A stretch of 59,189 bases of DNA from Ophiocordyceps camponoti-saundersi (nom. inval.) (GCA_003339415.1 PDHQ01000218.1:1-59189), one strand, 5' to 3'; positions 22,471 to 36,560 are shown, counted from the first letter of the stretch. Program-made: numbers and translations. Notes: generated by a model not told the origin, from the letters alone.

Positions 22471-23460
22471 ATAGCAGTTTTATAGCTTCCCTTATAAGTT
22501 AATTTCTAATTACGGTTTTAATTAAATAAGCTACTTTTAGTTTACTTTTTATTATTTTACTAAAGTTAATAAGCTACTTTTTATAATATATTACCTTTAA
22601 ATTAATAAAAATATAAAGCGTATAAATTAAAAAATATAAGCTATTCTCCGTTATATAATTTCTTTCTTATAATTTAACTAGGTACGCTATTTACTTACTT
22701 ACTAGCTTATTTTAAATAATCGGGACTTATTTATAATAAATATTAGTCCTAACTGCTTATTTTACGGCTTTAATATTACCTTTCTTAACTAGCTAGCGGA
22801 GGCGGCCGCCCCCGTCTTTTCCCTAAAAAGCTAAGCTATAATATTTACTTATTTTTTTTATAATAGCGTTAAACTAATATAGGCCTTTATCGCTTAAGCT
22901 TAATAGCGGTAATAAGACTTTTTAAATAAGTTTTACTAACTTAAAAAATAGTTTTAAATTAGTAACTTTATATAGCTTAACTTTACTTATATATAATCTA
23001 ACTATTTATTTTCAAAGCTTAGTTACCTTAAAAGTAAGTATAAGGTAATAGCTATATTAATATTATTTATTATTATTTTTAATATATTATTTAATATTTA
23101 CTTTACTTTTTATATTAACTTTATTAAGTATATTACTAGTAACTTTTTATTATCTTAGTTACTTACTAACTTTTAGCTAAATCCCCTTCTTTATCTCTCT
23201 TATAATAACTTATCTTTTAATAAATATAAAGTTAAGGAAATCCTTATTATAAAGAATATTAAAAGTTAGCGCTTATAAAGTAAAACGCCTTATTAACTTA
23301 TTATTATAAAATAAAAAAGTTATATTATTTTAACTTAAAAGCCGCTTAATAGCTTTAAATATTATATAATATTTTATTTATTTATTTATATACTAAAGGC
23401 CTTTATAATATTTAAAGCTTTTATAATATAATAAGTAAGAAAAATCCCCTAAAATAAGGC
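22471..23460 (+). pseudogene. F3 integrase second half and chromodomain-like tail
   Basis: Continues the core after the solo LTR. At 22500-22790 one frame reads KLISNYGF (from RIVSDRGxQF), then INKNIKRINQKI (from PQTDGQTERxNQxx), then LILNNRDLF-TNISP (Gypsy LPLAExAYNNS...SPF). Further on, LKGKYKVIAILI is followed by NIYFTFYINFIK (from xxxHPVFHVSLLK), and VSAYKVKRLINLL near 23260-23340 lies where a chromodomain is expected in chromoviruses. The frame shifts between parts. Pol ends near 23460, after which a 3' LTR would be expected but is not found. Confidence 0.75.
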
Positions 23461-25012
23461 AAAACCCCCTAACTATAAAAAGAAAGCTTATTATACGCTT
23501 ATATAAAGGTATAATAGTAGCTAGCGGTAATATAATATAATAAGCCTATTACTTAAGAGTAGTTTTAAATAATATAAGAAAAGTAAGGTAAGGAGGGGAA
23601 TATAGAGAAAAAGAAAATCCGTAAGGCGCGGGGCGGAAAGAGTAAGGTAGTATAGCGTAGCGCGGGGCGGTATAAGGCGGTATAAGGCGGTACGGGGCGG
23701 TATAAGGCGAGGCGGTATAGCGCGAGGTAAAAGAAGGAAAGTTTAAGGGGGGGTAAAATAAAATAGTAAGGTAGCTATTTTATTATTTATTAATAATTAA
23801 AAAAAGAAGAGGCTATATTTTTTTCTTTTTTATTTTCCTTTTCCTTTCCTCTTTTTTTTTCTTTTTATTATTTTTAGAAAAAAGTATATTTTTAACCTCT
23901 TTTTTTTAACTTTTCCTTTTAACTTTTATAATAAAAGGAAAATAATAAAAATTATATAGCTATATTAATAAAATAATAATAATAAATATATTTAAGATTA
24001 TTTATAATAAGCTTTATAATTTCCTTTATATTATATATATAATTTAGCTAGCTAATTATAAGGTTTTATATTAAAAATAATAAAATAAGTAATATTATAT
24101 AATATTAACTATATATAAAGCTAATAAAATATATAAGCTTATAATTAGCTAGTTATTTTAACTATATTAAAGCTTAATATAAATATTAGGAAATAAATAA
24201 AATTAAAAGTTAAAAATAAAGTTAGAGTTAAAGCTTAGAATACTAACTAAGTTATAAATATATTTAAAGGAGTTATATATTATTATAATAAAAGTAGCGC
24301 GGTATATTAATAAAAAAGGATAGCTAAATAGCTTACTAGTAAATATAAAGTAATATAAAGCGAAGCGAAGTTTTAAATATAGCTAATAATAGATAATAAG
24401 AAAAAATTTAAGTTAACTTATATAATATCTTAAAGCGGAATAGGATATTAAAGCTTTAACTTAGTAAGATAATAATAATATTTTAAGTAAGTATTTTAAT
24501 AAAGTTAGTTATTTTAGCGGCCGCCCCTAATATTACTTTTACCGCTATAATTATTAACGCTCCTCCTTAAAAATCTTATATATTAGTATTAATTTACTTT
24601 AAAATATTTAGTAAAGAGATAATTATTAATATAAGCGGAGTAAAAAGTAAAAAGGGGGGCGGAGTAATAATAATAATAATAGCGGTAATAAATATAATAA
24701 TTAGATTATAAGTAAAAATAATAATAATAGCGGGTATAAAAGAGGAAGCGGGGGTAGTAGCGGGGGGCGTAGGGGCGGAGGCGCTAGTTTAGATAATAAT
24801 AGCTATAATAATAATAGCGAAGTTTATAATAAAAGTAAAAAGAGTAATAGCAATAGTAGCGAAAATATTTATAATAATAATAATAATTATTATTATTTAA
24901 AAAACCTTATTATATTATTTTTATAAAAATTTTAATTAAAAATATATTTAAAAATATAAAATTTTTAATCCGCTATATATAATATAATATATAATGTTAA
25001 TTAAGTATAAAA
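23461..25012. other. F3 post-pol region, unassigned (1)
   Basis: Downstream of pol. It holds a G-rich minisatellite (23580-23760), a pyrimidine-rich stretch (23800-23950) and, around 24180-24860, a plus-strand reading ending in an Ala/Gly/Ile-rich low-complexity tail with (AATAATAATAGCG)-like repeats. No family recognised. It may be the start of a further nested element whose other end I could not find. Confidence 0.4.
23580..23760 (+). repeat. G-rich minisatellite, unit GGCGGTATAA
   Basis: Units such as GGCGGTATAA and GGCGGTACGG recur at about 23665-23725, within a longer purine-rich block ending GGGGGGG near 23745. It is a local island of GC in an AT desert. No TG or CA occurs in the unit, so RIP cannot erode it. 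Confidence 0.65.
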
Positions 25013-25222
25013 TATAATAATATTACTAAAGTAATTATAGAAGTAAGCTAAAGTAAAGTTATAATTAAAGCTATCGAAAAAAGGAAGGAGAGGGGAGAGA
25101 AGCCCCCCTCCTAAGCTAGCTATATACCCCGCGCGATAACTAAGCGCTATCGGGAAAACCTAAATATATCCGCTATAATCCCCCCTATCTAGCTACGATT
25201 AGTTATAAACTAATCCCTTATA
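25013..25222 (-). repeat. TRIM-B 3' LTR
   Basis: 210 bp; the 3' LTR because the element reads on the minus strand. Tips TATAATAA and CCCTTATA. Confidence 0.88.
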
Positions 25223-26578
25223 TAGCCCCCTCCTTAAGCTAGCCGAGGAGGTAAGAGCGTAAGATAAAAAAGTTACGTACTATTACGCTAGTAAGATACT
25301 CTATATAGTCCCTAGCTAATAGCCTAATAGCCTCCGTAAAGATAAGGATAAGAGGGCGGAAGGGCTTTTTTATAGCTTAAGGAATTAAACCCCGATCCTT
25401 ATAAGGAAGATTCTAATAAGCTTAGAATTATAATATTACTTAAGGTAAAAATTAATAAACTTATATATTAGTAGTAAAAACTTACTTATATAGCTAATAT
25501 ATAAAATTAAGTAATATTATATTAATTATAGAAAGCTTAGAGAATACCCTAATTACGGTAAATAGTAAAGCTAGCTATATACTTATTACTATATACTACT
25601 AGCGCTAGTTTATAAGCTAAGGCGTAATATAACTATAGTATATACTTATTAATAAATCTACGCGCTTAAGCTATACGCGGGTAATCCTTATATAAAGTAA
25701 TATAATAAAGCTAAAAATTACCTAAGCTATAATATTTAACGTATACTTATCCCTCCTTACTTATTATCCCCTTAATTAAAATATTTTAAATTTACTTTTA
25801 ATTACCCTACTTTACTTATAAAAAGCCCTAACCTTAATATCCTTATTTACTTATAAAGCTTTAGATAGTTACGCTTAAAATAACTAATTTAATTATACTA
25901 ATAGTAATATTAGCGCTTAGTAATACTAAAATAAAATTATATAAACGCGATATCTATTAAGTTAGTAAAAAAAGGGGGCGGCAAATTAACTAGCATATTA
26001 GGAATATTCTTAAAACTAAATACTTTATTAAAGCCTCGGAGAAAGCTAGCGAAGGCCGCGTATATCGTAAGCTAATTCTTATAATCTAAGCGCTTTTATA
26101 GCTTTTTACGTAGCTTAGATAAGAGTAGAATAATCTTAATATAATCGGACTAATATAACGGTCTAGCCTCGAAAAAAGTATATTTTTACCTTATAATATA
26201 TTCTTTAAGGGGCTTTAATAGCTTTTAATATATTCTAATTAAAGAAAAACCTACTTAGCGCTTTTTATAACTTTTTTTAAGAAGCTTAGAGATATACGCT
26301 AAAAAAGCTTTAAGCTAGTAAGAAAAATTTATAGCTATAATAATATATAGAAAGAATATTTACTAAAAGGTACTAAGATAAAAAAAAATATAGTAAAACT
26401 AAAACTTAGGCTTCCTAATTATAGCTTTATTAATCGTAAATTTAGTATATATAGCGGCTAGCTAAGAGTTTAGGCTAAAATAAGCTAAGAGCAGCTTTAA
26501 TATAAGTAGAATTTAATAGCGTTTTATATTAAGATCTTACTTTTACGTTCTATTAATAGTAAGAGAAGCTTTAATTAA

Positions 26579-26788
26579 TATAATAGTATTACTAAAGTAA
26601 TTATAGAAATAAGCTAAGATAAAGTTATAATTAAAGCTATCGAAGAGAGGAAGGAGAGGGGAGAGAAGCCCCCCTCCTAAGCTAGCTATATACCCCGCGT
26701 AATAACTAAGCGCTATTAGGAAGACCTAAATATATCCGCTATAATCCCCCTTATTTAGCTATAATTAGTTATAGACTAATCTTTTATA
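26579..26788 (-). repeat. TRIM-B 5' LTR
   Basis: 210 bp, direct repeat of 25013-25222. Followed inward by the conserved TTAATTAAAGCT block in complement. Confidence 0.88.
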
Positions 26789-29700
26789 TAAAATAATATT
26801 AATTAAGGGGTAGTAAATTATATTAAAATTAACTAATTTAAGTATATTTTAAGAAATATTATTAAAATTTAATATACTTTTAACTTAAATTTACTAAAGT
26901 TAAAGCTAAAGCTAAAAATAAAGCTAAAAATAAAAAATAAAGTAATAGCTTAAATACTAATTCTTATTATATTAATATTAAGGAGTAAATTAAATTAAAT
27001 AATAATTAAAGAAAATAAAAAAAGGGCAAATAAAGTTAAGGGGGTAGGTAGAGTAAAGGAGGTAAGTAATATAAAAAAAGGTAAAAAGGAGTAGGAAGCG
27101 GGGGAGATAAAAGCTAGGGAGGCGGCGAAGAAAAAGTTAAAGCTTAAGCTAAACCTTATTTAAATATTAAAATTATCTTCTATAAAATCCGTGTTAATAA
27201 TATTAAAATATATAATAAAGAGTAATAATAATAGCTTAAAGAATAAGCTTATAAAAATTAAAAATATTATTAAGCGCGAAGAATAAAATAGAGGGCGGGG
27301 CGGGAAAAGGGGTAAGAAAGCTAAATAAGCTAAATAAAGCTAAGCGGAGTAAAAAGTAAAATTAGGAGCGGGGTATAAAATAAATAAATAGTAATAATTA
27401 TATAGCGAAAATATTAAAAACTAACCCTTACGCTTAAACTTTATATTTAAATATTTTAATATATTTAAATATTATAAAATAATAAAAAAAAGTTAAATTA
27501 GTAAAAATATTATAAATAATTAAGTTATAAGGCGAGAGGGCTTATAATAGCCTTATAGCTAAAAGCTTTATTAAAGTCCTTATAATCTTAAATTAAATTT
27601 ATAAAGAATATAAATAAAAGCGTCTTTTTATAAATAGTTAGTTTATAATATAAAGTAAAATAAGCCGCTATCTTATCTTTTTTATTATAATAAAAATAAT
27701 AAGGGGTTATAATTATAAGAATATTATAAATATAAAGAAACTTTTTAAAGCTAATTTTATTATTATAAAGCTAAGTTAGGGCGCTAGTTAGGAATTTTAG
27801 AAAGCTTTAATAAATTTATAAAGCGTTACTAAGTTTTAATTAGGGCGGTTTATTAGTAAAATATTTAAAGAACTAGCTATATTTTCGGAGCTTTCCTTTC
27901 TTAGAGTTTTAATAAAGTTATTATTTTTTATAAAAATAACCTTTTAGAGTTTTAAGGAACTAGAAGGTAATATTTAAAATCTATATTTAAATAGTAAAAA
28001 AAAATTAAAAAGATTTAAGAGGAATATAAATAAGGCGGGGCTAACTTTTATAATATTAGTAAAAATATATAGTAATTTTTTTAAAAGCGAAGCAGATATA
28101 AGCTATAAGCTTTTTATTATAAAGAAACTAATAATTATAAATAGCGTTATAAGATAGGTAAATATTAATAAGGGGGATAAAAGTTTTAAACTTAATATAA
28201 TAAGAAAAGGTTACTTAGTATACTTTAGAGATAATATAAAGGTATTTAGATTAAGTTATAGCTAGCTATTAGAAAATAAGGCCCTTAAGTTCCCCGCTTA
28301 GTAAGGTTAAAGTAAAGTAAATTATAACGCTAAAAGTAATTATAAACTTAATAACCTTAATATAGATTTTCTTTACTTAAAAAAGTAAAAAGCTTTAAAT
28401 AAATAAAGTAAGCTTAGTTAAAGCTAGCTATTAATAAATAAGCTTTTTTATAAAATAGTAAAAGTATAGCTTTTATTAAAGTTTATAGTAAATCTAAACT
28501 TTAAATATATATATTTCCTATATAAGTTAAATAATATTCTTATTAAAGATTAGCAGAGTTATATTAGTAAAGTAAGCTTTTATAAAATAAAAAAGCTTAC
28601 TTTTAAATAGCTAGAAAGTTATTCTATACTCTATTATTTAGTTATAGTAAATACTTTAAGCTTATTTAAGCTAATAGCGGACCTAAGCGAAAATACGCCT
28701 AATACTAAAAATATTAATATTATTTATAAATTTAATAGTAAGTATATTAGTCGCTTATTTTAAGCGCTTATAAAAAGATAAGATATATAAAATAAAAAGT
28801 ACTAAAGAGAGTAAGGAGCTTTAAAGGACTTTAGTAAAAATAAAGAAAAGGTTTAATAATCTATTATTAACTTTTAAGTAGGAGGTATAATTAGAAAAGT
28901 AAAAGTAAAAAAAAGCTATAATTTATCCGGGGAAGCTAAAAAAGTTAAGGATTTCTATTAGCTTAAAGTATAAAATATAATTAAAAATACCTATTATATT
29001 TAATATTAAGAGAGAGGTAAAGCTTTAAAAGCTTTAAGCGGTATAAATAAACTTTATTAAGAGAAATAAGGCGCTATTAGTAAACTAATTAAGCTAATTA
29101 CTTATCTAACCTTATAATAAGATTTCCGTAAACTTTACTATATAAGATATTTTCTTTATTATTATAATCTTAAAAATCTTACTTATAATATTAAGGAGGG
29201 AGATAAGGTAATAGCTACTTAAAGTTTAATAAACTTTTAAGCTTTTTCCTACTTTTTAGAGAATTATAATATTAAAGGTTTAATATTAAGTAAGGAAATA
29301 TCTATAAATAATATATTTTTAAAAAAGCTTAGTTAAAACTATTATAAAAAATTATTTATAACTTTTTAAGAAGCTAATAAAGATATTATTAAGCTTAGCG
29401 GATTTTTATAATATAATATTAAAAATAGTAGAGTAGACCTTATTTTTAGTAACTTAGGAGGGAATATTTATTAAAAGGAAAGGGTTAGAAATAAGAAAGT
29501 ATAAAGTATTTTTTAAGAGCTAAGGAAAGAACTTATAAGCTAGAAGCTTTAACTTTTTAGAGAAAAATAATTAGAAAGCGGAGTTTATATCTTATTAAAA
29601 AAAGAGTATATATAAGCTTTAAAGGAGCCTAGCTATAAAGTCTTACTTACTAAGCTATAAACTATATAATATTAAGGTTACTATTTATAAAAATAAGAAA

Positions 29701-32700
29701 TTACTTTTAATTATCTTTTTTCACTTTCTTAATAAATAATTTTTATTATATTATAATATTTTAATATATTTATTAATAATTAAAATCTAGCTATACTTAC
29801 TAATACCGCTTAATATATTTTATATTTTAAATTATAAAAGTAACTTTTAAAGTTTATTATAAATATAAATAAAAATTATATTATTAAAATAATTTTAAAA
29901 CTATTAAGTTAGCTATAGCGTTTAATTAATTATATAACTATATTATTAATTTTTTAATATTTATTATAAATTCCACTTAAATAGTAAAAAATAAAAAATA
30001 GTTCTTTACTTTTACTTATAAGATATCGAAATTAAAATATTTTTAATATAATATTAAAATAAAGTTTAAAAAAGGAGAGGTAATAAAAAATATAAACTAA
30101 AAAATATAATCGAAGCTAAGGAGATTAAAGTTTAAGCTAAAATATATAAGGAAATAGTTAAGCGTATTTTAAATTAAGTTAATAATATTAACTTTTCGCT
30201 TATATACCTTTTAAGTAATTTTATAAGAAAGGGTAAGAAATTTAAAGTAAAGTTAGTAAAAGGCGGAGAGAAGCTTTATAAAGTAAAGGGAGGTATATTT
30301 ATAAAAATCTTAGAAGGGGTAATAAGTATTAAAGTTACTAAGAATAATTAGCAGAGTAAAGGCGGAGGCGGAGTATAAAGAGGGAGGAGGAGGTAATAAA
30401 TATAAGAAAAGTTTAGTATATATTCTAAATAATAAGGAGTAGATAATAAATACTTAAAGCTTATTATAAAAGAAAACTCTAATAAGGTTAGGCCTTATAA
30501 TAAGGTTTTAGTTACTAATTTTATATTATTTATATATATAAAGGAAAGCCTTATTTTTATTTTAAATAAGGCGATAAAAAGCGAGTTTAGGAAGCAGAGG
30601 GTAATTATATATATTAGGCTAGAATTTTTATATAGCGATAATATTATAACTCTCCTTATTAAATAAAATAAGCTAAATAAAGCGGTTAATCTTTTAGGGA
30701 TTTTATAATAAAGTTATAATTTTTATAAAGATTAAATATTAAGAATAGTTATTTATAATTACTTTAGTTATATAAAATCTACTAATATAAACTCCGCTTA
30801 GGATTATAAAGCTAGTTATAAATTATAAAATTTATTATATAGCTTATAGCCTCTATAGGTATTACTAAGTTAGGAGCTTTTTAGGGAGACTTTAGTAAAT
30901 AGCGTGCTATAGAAAAATTACTAAAGCGTATCTTTAGGGGATTTATAATATACTCGCTTTTTTAAAGAAATTATAATAAAGCTTTCGCTATTCTTATAAA
31001 GTTACCGCTAAGTAAGGGCTAGAGGTTAAGTAGCTTATAATAATTAGAAAAGGCGAGGTTTATTAAGGAAGCTAAACTTAGTATAATTTTACTATTTCTA
31101 AGACTCTAAGTAGTTTTTTAATTATATAGAGTATATACTCTTATATAAAATATTATAGCGGGGTTTTTCTTCTTTTTATATAAGGTAATTTTCTTCTTCG
31201 CTATTATATAAAGTAGCTATATAATATTTATATTTAAAAGGCTCTTAATAATACTTAGTAATATATTTAAATTAGAAATATCTATAATATTACTTAAAGC
31301 GTATAAAATCCTTATAAAGTTTATAATAAATTATTTTTATATTTATAAATATTTTATTTAGGTAAAGCTTATTTATATTCTTTATATTACTAAGGCTTAT
31401 AATAAGATAAGTTTATAAAGCTTCTCTGCTAGTAGTACGCTAAAGTTAGAGCGCTTTTACTTAAACTACGTTAACTTTATTTAGCTTCTTAATAATACTA
31501 AATAGCGCGTTACGGTTACGGTTAGCTATTAAAGTCTAAATATTTTTAGCGATAATAATATAAATCTAATATATACGCTTAGCCTTCGCTTTAAAAGCTT
31601 AAGTTACTTATTTATCCTTAAAATTAAAATCCTTATATTTTAAGTTAAAAATAATAATAAAATTACTATTAGGAAATTAGCGCGCGGTAATTATTATAAA
31701 ATAGCTTATAGCTTTATTAATTTTTTAAATAACTTTTTAGGGAGTAAGCGCTAAAACTCTATTAATTATTAGAATATTTTTTACTAATATAAATACCTCC
31801 TTTTTTATTTTCGCTAGAATTAGCTATATAAGAGGCGTTATAAGAAAGGCGGAGTTCGGGGCGGAGTTTATAATTACGCTAGCTTAAGTTAAAGCTTTAA
31901 GGGTAAAGTTTAACTCCTTACTTATTACCTTATAAAAGGTAGCCTTAACTAATTTCTAAATAGCGTAAGAGATAATAATAAGAAAGCTAAGTAAGTTTTT
32001 AGACGCTTATTAGCGCTACTAAAGCTTAGTAAACGCTATATTAAGGATACCTTATATAAGGCGAAAATCTTACGCGGAGACTACCTTAGTAAGTTTTTTA
32101 TATATAGATTTTAAAATAAGATTTATTAAGGTTTAAAAAATATTAATAAATAAGTTATTAGAGTTAATAGCGGTATTAAATTAACTTTTACCTATATATA
32201 AGTATTATTAGAACTAGTTAAGCTTTTAAGTTCCGCTATTAAGTATTATTAGCACTAATAGCAGACTAGGAGGCGGACTACCTTATAACCCCGTATTTAA
32301 GGTTATTCTCTTAGTAGAGTTAAACTTTAAAAAGTAGAAAGTATTAAATTCTTATAATATTATAGCGTTAAGTATAAATAAGGACCCTAATTATTTAAAG
32401 TTATAAAAGTTAACTATATAATATTAAACTATTTTAAGTTTATATAAAAAAATATACGCTTTTATAATAGCTTAAAGTAAACTTAACTATATACTTATTT
32501 AAGTACCCCTTATAGCTAATTATCCTTTTTAAATAACCTCCTTTTTTTATTATATAAGTAAAATATTACCCCTTTGCCCTTTATTCCTTTTTATTTCTTA
32601 TCCGCTTACTTTTTCTCCCTCCTTATATTAGCTTTAAGCTAATATTTACCTTCTTTACTTTCTCCCCGAAATTCTTTACTATAATTAATTAACTTAGCAG

Positions 32701-33717
32701 ATTATTATAGCGCTAGCTATAGCTTAACGCTAATATTAACTTATAATAAATATATTTTTAGGCGGGGGAGGGTATATTTTAAAGCTAAGAGAATATTTAA
32801 TATAACGCTAATAGCGGGAGTCTTACTTATTTTACTTTTAGGCCGCGCGCGCTACGCGTAGGCGCTAGCGTAAACTTACTTTATTAATACGCGGTAAGGG
32901 AAAAAGATAAATAACGCGCGTAAGCGCTAAGTAACTAAAAGCTAAGTAATATATATAAGTTAGTAAAAATAGCGTATTATAAAGCGGTAAGTAAGCTTAA
33001 TATATTATATAAATTAATTAGCGCTATAACTATTTAGTAAAAAATATTATTTTTCTTTTTATTTTTATATTTTTATATATTAATATTTATTTAATAATTT
33101 ATAATTTAAATAGCTTACTTATTTTACTATTATTTAAAAATTTATCGCTATTATTTTTTTTATTATTAAAAAAACGCTTTATATTATAAGGCGAAAAAGT
33201 TAAAGCTAATAATAAGGGCGCCTTATTACTATTATTATTATTAATATTATGTTATTATTAAAAATATATTATAAGTTAAAATATATAAAGTAAATATAGC
33301 GATTATATTATTAATAGTAGGGATAAGCGCGGAAAACTATTATTACTTAAGCGTAAAAGGGGTATAAAAATTAGTTACTAGGCGTAATATAATACGAATA
33401 GCGGCTAGTATAGTTTATAAGTAGTTAACGCGAGTAAGAAACTCTAGCGTAAGCTAAGTACGCTAGCTAAAGACTTTCTTAGCGTAGGAGTAAGCAGGTA
33501 AGGTAATAGCTTATCTTTCCTTAACTATCGTTTATAAGTTACGGATAGCTTATTATAAGCGTACGTTTATAGTAAAAAGATACCTTTCCTAAAAGTATTA
33601 TTTTCGCCGCTATCTATATACTTTATAAGCCGCCTTATAAGCGTGTTAATAGTAAATATTATAGCTATTATAAAAGTTTTAAATATAAGAAATATATAAA
33701 TATTCTATTTTTTATAA
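26789..33717. other. F3 post-pol region, unassigned (2), 6.9 kb
   Basis: No known domain found on either strand. Visible parts: a Lys-rich, basic plus-strand reading at about 27000-27420 (many AAA/AAG codons); long plus-strand frames interrupted only at TAA/TAG around 27520-28280 and 29043-29733; a coiled-coil-like Lys/Glu stretch at 30060-30400; and a GC-richer block at 32820-32900 and 33300-33620 (for example GGCCGCGCGCGCTACGCG). Because TG is depleted everywhere, lack of TGA is not evidence of coding. It could be one large unrecognised element or extra genes carried by the Gypsy. Confidence 0.4.
29043..29733 (+). pseudogene. Possible decayed ORF, unknown product
   Basis: In the frame from 29043 the translation has a mixed, protein-like composition with segments such as GDKVIAT, KGLILSKEISINNIFLKK and LESGVYILLKKEYI, and stops only as TAA/TAG where Gln or Trp could have stood. 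I do not recognise a family. TGA would be rare in any frame here, so the evidence is only the amino-acid composition and length of about 230 codons. Confidence 0.3.
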
Positions 33718-34018
33718 TATTAGATATTATCTCTCTATACCCCTTTATATTTACTATATAATATATATATAAAGGATAGTATAGATATAGGGAAGCTTTT
33801 AACGAAATATATATTACTACCTAAATCGTGCCTTATATAACTTAGGAGGTAGGAGGTAGCTTAGATAAGAAGAAGGAGGGTATAAAAGTAGAGTATTATC
33901 TAGCTATATAGCTGCTTTTCCTCGTACGATAAAGGAAAGGCATCTATCTCTAATTATACTTAATTTAGGTTACTTTTACTTTCTCTTACTTATATATATA
34001 TATAAAGATTACTTAATA
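33718..34018 (+). repeat. Copia-2 5' LTR (301 bp)
   Basis: Direct repeat of 40697-40997. Contains a purine block (TTAGGAGGTAGGAGGTAGCTTAG) and CCTCGTACGATAAAGGAA. More mutated than the 3' copy at several CG sites. Confidence 0.92.
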
Positions 34019-36160
34019 TTAATTAGTAGTTATATTAATTATTATTAGTTAACTATAAATTAGCTAAAATAACGAGATAAGTATCGTATAATACTAAAAA
34101 GCCCCTATACTCGCTATTAACTAATACCTATACTTTTACCTTACTTCTCGATATTAGTTTTTACCGAAAAGCTATTTTTACCTAGTATTACTATTAAGAC
34201 TAAAAGATTAAGGTAACGTACGATACTTACTAATAATAAAGTCCTTACCGAAAAGCTATATTTAGCCTAGTACTTTTTACTAATCGTACGATATTATTTT
34301 TAATAGCGTTCCGGAAACGTAATAATAATAATATAGCTTCTATAACTTTAGAAGTTAAATAGGAAGTAGTAAATATATTAACTATAATAATAATAATAAA
34401 TAAAACTTTAGCTTTATATAATAAAATAATAAAAGGAAGCGAAATTAACCCTTATATTTAAACTTAAAATATAAACCTAGTTTATTAGGATATATAACTT
34501 AATTTTATATAACCTCCCGATAAGGTTAAATTAATAACGTTTATTACTTAGTAGATATATAATATTATTTATTTTAACCTTTATAAAAATAACCTTCTTT
34601 ATATAATCTAATTAGAACTTTAAGGATAGACTTATTACTAGCTAAAATATATCTATTATATATTCTTAAAAGAACTAACTTAAATTATAATCGTATAATA
34701 TATCCCGCTTATCGGAAACGGTATATTAATTAAACGCTTTATACGACTTCTTAAAACTAAACTAAAAGATATTTTACCCCCTAACCTATAAGAAGCCTTT
34801 TCTATATAGTTAGACTACCCCCCCTTTTCCGAACTAACTTTTCTAAATCGTACAATATAAGCTTTATACTTAGTATAGCCCCCTAAGTTAAGATATATCT
34901 TAATATAGCTACTACGAAGTATCTTAGCTAAACCCTTACTTTATATAACTTATATATAGGAGTTAACTACTTTATATAACTTAAATATATAGCTACTCTT
35001 AGTAACCTTAACTTAGACCCTCTTAGAACTAATAAATTAAGCCTTAATAGATATCGTATAAGTTTATATATTATTACTAATATGAAAAATAGTAAATAAA
35101 CTAATCTCCCTAAATAAGGTTACCGCTTTCCTTAAGAGTTAGCGAAAAGATTAGAACTATATAAGGCGGCTATATAATATACTAATTTATAAGGCTAGGA
35201 TTTTTATTAGCTATTACTCCTATATTAATATAACGGAAGATTAATTTTACGTTATTTTTCTAGATATCCTTTTAAATAAAGCTTAGGATTATTATTTATA
35301 CTTTATTAGATTAGATAAATAATAAGATAAAATTTATACTTTTTTAAATATATACTTTAATACTTATATAAATTATTCGTTATATTAGATAAATTAAACT
35401 ACTCTTTCTTTTAATATCGTATAATAAGAAAACCTTAATAAAACTATAATAAATTTACTTAATACCCTCCTAAATAAATTTTAACTTATTTAATAAGCTT
35501 TTAGACTTAACTATTAAGGAGAAAAGTAACTTTTTACTATTATTATATAAGCTTATTACGGCGTTCTAAAACTTAAATTAGCTATAATATTCTAAAATAT
35601 ATTATACGAAATATTTATTAATCGCCTTTATTCCTCCCTTATTATCGCTATAAATAAAACTACTAATTAGTTTTTTATTAAATAACGCTACCTTAATTAT
35701 AATAAATATTATATAAACTTTAGATAATCTTCTTTTACTTCCTACTAATAACGATCGCCCCTTATATAACGTTTTTCCTTATAGCAACGCCGGTTCTAAC
35801 CTTATATAATATAAAAATATTTTATATATAAAAAGGAAGGATATTAGTTTACGAACTATAAGTTAGATAATATCTAACGCGTATATAAGTAATACCTTAC
35901 TAGTTATAAAGAAACTAGCTAGGACCCCCTTACGGAGGATAAATTTAGCGTATTCCTCCTATTATACGAAGGTTCTAATAAATAAGATTCTTAGTTTTTA
36001 TAATTATATAATAAAGATTTTAATATTAAAAAAGAAATTATTAGTAGCGAAAACGCGGTTTCGTTTTTTACTATAGCGGCTTATATATATTACCTTACTA
36101 GCGATAATATTTACTAACTAAAGGCCCTAGCGGTTCCCGCGGAATAATTCCTCTTTTCCG
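34019..36160 (+). pseudogene. Copia-2 leader and gag region (decayed)
   Basis: Lies between the 5' LTR and the protease motif, hence leader and gag by position. CGTATAATA-type words recur many times (RIP products of CGTACAATG-like words). No zinc knuckle was read. Confidence 0.5.
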
Positions 36161-36560
36161 ATATATATTATATAATATACTAAGGTAAGCTTTAAGATAT
36201 AGGAGCTACGTAAATCTTAACCGTAAGTAAACTATAAGTAGAAGCTTATATCTAGGAATACCCTTATATAACTATTAACTAAACCCTAACTAAGAATATA
36301 ATCCGTTTTAGCTTCTTAGAACTTACTAAGCTAATCGGAACTATTATCGTATAAAACCCCCTTAGTAAAGTCCTCTATTATATTCTCAATATTTCTACCT
36401 TATTCCTTTTCTATCTTAAAGATACTAACTACTTTCGTACTTTTTACGATAATATAAGGGATATTATTATATAATACGATAATATAATCGTTTTTATTAT
36501 TAGGAAATAAGGATATTTATTCTTTAATATCTTAAAATAAGAATTTATATTATATTATAT
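36161..36560 (+). pseudogene. Copia-2 protease and GAG-pre-integrase
   Basis: In one uninterrupted frame (apart from TAA/TAG) 36200-36420 reads D-I-G-A-T (from D(T/S)GAT, the aspartic protease site), then ILTVSKL, and 130 residues later KVLYYILNISTLFLFYLKDTNYF, the RIP form of the pre-integrase motif VLYVPNIS-NLLS-x-LxD. Domain order and spacing are as in Ty1/Copia polyproteins. Confidence 0.82.

Larger units (their letters stand above)
25013..26788 (-). mobile_element. Short LTR retrotransposon TRIM-B (1,776 bp)
   Basis: Same family as TRIM-A, opposite strand and exactly the same length. LTRs 25013-25222 and 26579-26788, 210 bp each. Exact target duplication TAAAA (25008-25012 and 26789-26793). 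The polypurine tract appears as the complement GCCCCCTCCTTAAGC directly right of the left LTR. It keeps GC words (CCCCGCGCGATAAC), so it is moderately mutated. It is inserted in the unassigned post-pol part of F3. Confidence 0.9.

Noticed and set aside
27520..29733. Long frames with only TAA/TAG and no TGA as proof of ancestral genes
   Set aside because: TG is depleted everywhere, so TGA is rare in every frame; absence of TGA proves nothing. Only frames with recognisable domain motifs were called with confidence.
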